From contig NZ_PNFD01000001.1 of NCBI RefSeq assembly GCF_003254645.1, positions 372,001-436,000 on the forward strand: 64,000 nucleotides of DNA, read 5' to 3'. This document shows positions 62,434 to 64,000 of this stretch, piece by piece. The notes beneath the pieces are model-generated. The model saw nothing but the letters and a program-made list of their open reading frames with translations. It was not told the DNA's origin and did not search any database. The DNA comes from Microbacterium suaedae (GTDB lineage Bacteria; Actinomycetota; Actinomycetes; Actinomycetales; Microbacteriaceae). The position numbers and the translations under genes were made by a program. Each line of letters opens with the position of its first letter. Position 1 is the stretch's first letter.

Positions 62434-63089
62434 GCGGCACCGCCGCCCTCAGCAAGTCAGAGCGCGCCTACGGCTGGATCGGCGAACGCATCTCGTCACG
62501 CGAATACGGGCCGGGATACCGCCTGGTGCTCGGCGAGATTGCCCGCCAGCTCGACATGAGCGTGGTGCCCGTGCGCGAGGCGATCCGCCGACTCGAAGCC
62601 GAAGGCCTGGTGACGTTCGAACGCAACGTCGGAGCGCGCGTAGCTCTCGCAGATCGAGACGAGTACGTGCACGCGATGCAGACGCTCGGCGTGCTCGAGG
62701 GCGCCGCGATGGCGCTCGCAGCCACGCACATCACGGCCGACGACCTCGACCGTGCTCAAGAGCTGAACGGACGGATGCGCGATCTGCTCACCCACTTCGA
62801 TCCCCACGAGTTCACGGTCCTGAACGAGCAGTTCCACACGATCCTGTTCGAGGAGTGCCCGAACCCGCATCTGCGCGATCTCGTCGAGCGCGGGTGGACG
62901 CGCCTGAACAACGTGCGAGACTCCACCTTCGCATTCGTGCCGGGACGCGCCGCCGAGTCGGTCGAAGAGCACGACGACATCCTGCGGCTTGTCCGCGAGG
63001 GCGCCGACTCTGCCGACATCGAAGACACCGCCAGGCAGCACCGCTGGCGCACCATGAACGCTTATCTCGACAACCGCGCGTCGCGCTGA
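62430..63089 (+). CDS. GntR-family regulator, FCD type
   Basis: 219 residues. The winged helix shows GYRLVLGEIARQLDMSVVPV and REAIRRLEAEGLVTFERNVG. The FCD domain has metal/effector positions in FTVLNEQFHTILFEE (D/N-x3-H) and a later VEEHDDILRLVREG with another histidine. FCD regulators usually respond to a carboxylic-acid intermediate. The start overlaps the FAH-RraA stop by four bases (ATGA), and the HpaE-like gene follows 36 bp on, so it sits inside the operon it probably represses. The repeat near 60903 is a candidate target. Confidence 0.9.
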   Translation: MSGTAALSKSERAYGWIGERISSREYGPGYRLVLGEIARQLDMSVVPVREAIRRLEAEGLVTFERNVGARVALADRDEYVHAMQTLGVLEGAAMALAATHITADDLDRAQELNGRMRDLLTHFDPHEFTVLNEQFHTILFEECPNPHLRDLVERGWTRLNNVRDSTFAFVPGRAAESVEEHDDILRLVREGADSADIEDTARQHRWRTMNAYLDNRASR

Positions 63090-63125
63090 CGCGCCCCCAC
63101 CTTCCCGATGACGAGGAGACGACAG

Positions 63126-64000
63126 ATGACCGACCACCAGCGATCGCTGCCCCAGGACCTGCCCGAGCGGATCCGCCACTACATCGGCGGCGAGTTCGTC
63201 GATTCGATCGACGGCGACACCTTCGAGGTGCTCGACCCCGTGACGAACCGCACCTACATCCACGCCTCCGCCGGCAAGAAGGCCGACGTCGACGCCGCCG
63301 TCGCGGCCGCGAAGGAGGCGTTCGACTCCGGCCCCTGGCCGCGGATGCTGCCGCGCGAGCGCTCGCGCGTGCTGCACCGGATCGCCGACATCGTCGAGTC
63401 CCGCGACCAGCAGCTCGCCGAGATGGAGTCGTTCGACTCGGGTCTGCCGATCACGCAGGCGAAGGGCCAGGCGCGCCGCGCCGCCGAGAACTTCCGCTTC
63501 TTCGCCGATCTGATCGTGGCGCAGGCCGACGACACCTTCAAGGTGCCGGGCCGGCAGATCAACTACGTCAATCGGAAGCCGATCGGCGTCGCCGGGCTCA
63601 TCACGCCGTGGAACACGCCGTTCATGCTCGAGTCGTGGAAGCTCGGTCCGGCGATCGCGACGGGCAACACTGTCGTCCTGAAGCCGGCCGAGTTCACGCC
63701 GCTCTCGGCGCAGCTGTGGGCGGGGATCTTCGAGGAGGCGGGCCTGCCCGCAGGCGTGTTCAACCTCGTCAACGGCCTCGGAGAAGACGCGGGCGACGCG
63801 CTCGTGAAGCACCCCGACGTGCCGCTGATCTCGTTCACGGGCGAGTCGAAGACGGGCGAGCTGATCTTCGCGAACGCCGCACCGTACCTCAAGGGGCTGT
63901 CGATGGAACTCGGCGGCAAGTCGCCGGCCATCGTGTTCGACGATGCCGATCTCGACGCCGCGATCGACGCGACGATCTTCGGGGTGTTCTCGCTCAACGG
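63126..64000 (+). CDS. hpaE: 5-carboxymethyl-2-hydroxymuconate-semialdehyde dehydrogenase-like ALDH (HpaE type), 3' end outside window
   Basis: The first 291 residues are visible. They match the HpaE branch of aldehyde dehydrogenases: RIRHYIGGEFVDSIDGDTFE, NRKPIGVAGLITPWNTPFM, KLGPAIATGNTVVLKPAEFT, ISFTGESKTGELIFANA and the glutamate in LSMELGGKSPAIVFDDAD. The catalytic cysteine lies beyond the end. In homoprotocatechuate degradation HpaE oxidises the ring-cleavage semialdehyde, and an HpaG-like protein acts later, which fits the fusion gene upstream. GAGGAG precedes the ATG. The exact ring substrate depends on the dioxygenase, probably downstream of this window. Confidence 0.85.
   Translation, partial: MTDHQRSLPQDLPERIRHYIGGEFVDSIDGDTFEVLDPVTNRTYIHASAGKKADVDAAVAAAKEAFDSGPWPRMLPRERSRVLHRIADIVESRDQQLAEMESFDSGLPITQAKGQARRAAENFRFFADLIVAQADDTFKVPGRQINYVNRKPIGVAGLITPWNTPFMLESWKLGPAIATGNTVVLKPAEFTPLSAQLWAGIFEEAGLPAGVFNLVNGLGEDAGDALVKHPDVPLISFTGESKTGELIFANAAPYLKGLSMELGGKSPAIVFDDADLDAAIDATIFGVFSLN

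Overview
The window is high-GC DNA with densely packed, often overlapping genes. It looks like chromosome from an actinobacterium of the Microbacteriaceae type (Microbacterium or a close relative). The grounds are strong G/C third-position bias, an acyl-CoA carboxylase set with an epsilon subunit, LCP proteins, a PTS with a BglG-type mannitol regulator, and a gene order recalling the mycobacterial purE/purK-birA-accD-accE-maf-accA-lpdA-punA-pmm block. I saw no tRNA, rRNA, CRISPR array, transposase or prophage gene.

Positions 1-20784 hold a cell-surface glycopolymer locus. It contains two related GT-B glycosyltransferases (1-529 and 12422-13489), two related long GT2 enzymes (2654-4384 and 13563-15299), a membrane O-acyltransferase with an SGNH domain, and a tightly overlapping minus-strand operon. 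In transcription order that operon is polyprenyl-phosphate glycosyltransferase, nitroreductase-like protein, UPF0104-like flippase-type protein, polysaccharide pyruvyl transferase, DUF2142-type membrane protein and GT2. A secreted repeat protein, UDP-glucose dehydrogenase, another GT2, a Wzm/Wzt-type ABC exporter and an LCP ligase complete the locus. Together they suggest a uronate-containing polymer decorated with acyl and perhaps pyruvyl groups, exported by the ABC pair and attached to peptidoglycan by LCP.

Positions 20781-38368 are mostly housekeeping: purE, purK, a PH-domain membrane protein, birA, accE, accD, a two-component system with a membrane accessory gene, a TrmA-type RNA methyltransferase, maf, accA3 (biotin carboxylase plus BCCP), an LpdA-like flavoprotein lacking the redox cysteines, purine nucleoside phosphorylase and a phosphohexomutase. 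A DUF559 gene bordered by palindromic repeats interrupts the block between birA and accE. A structured, possibly non-coding RNA lies at about 27411-27537.

Positions 38462-48365 carry a Fic protein with a likely operator, then a mannitol PTS locus: mtlR divergent from an orphan-looking EIIB, ptsH, ptsI, mtlA and mtlD, followed by a small membrane protein. The general PTS proteins HPr and EI sit inside this sugar-specific operon. A DEAD-box helicase, a TetR regulator and a small membrane protein follow, to 51470.

Positions 51572-64000 (cut by the window end) look like aromatic catabolism: an IclR regulator, GMC oxidoreductase, aldehyde dehydrogenase, a MobA-like 3-hydroxybenzoate 4-monooxygenase, a ThDP enzyme, an MHS-type transporter, an unusual FAH-RraA fusion, a GntR/FCD regulator and an HpaE-like dehydrogenase. 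A perfect 15-bp palindrome resembling a Pca-type box lies between the monooxygenase and the ThDP enzyme.

Many junctions between gene blocks carry long near-perfect stem-loops that are unrelated to each other in sequence.
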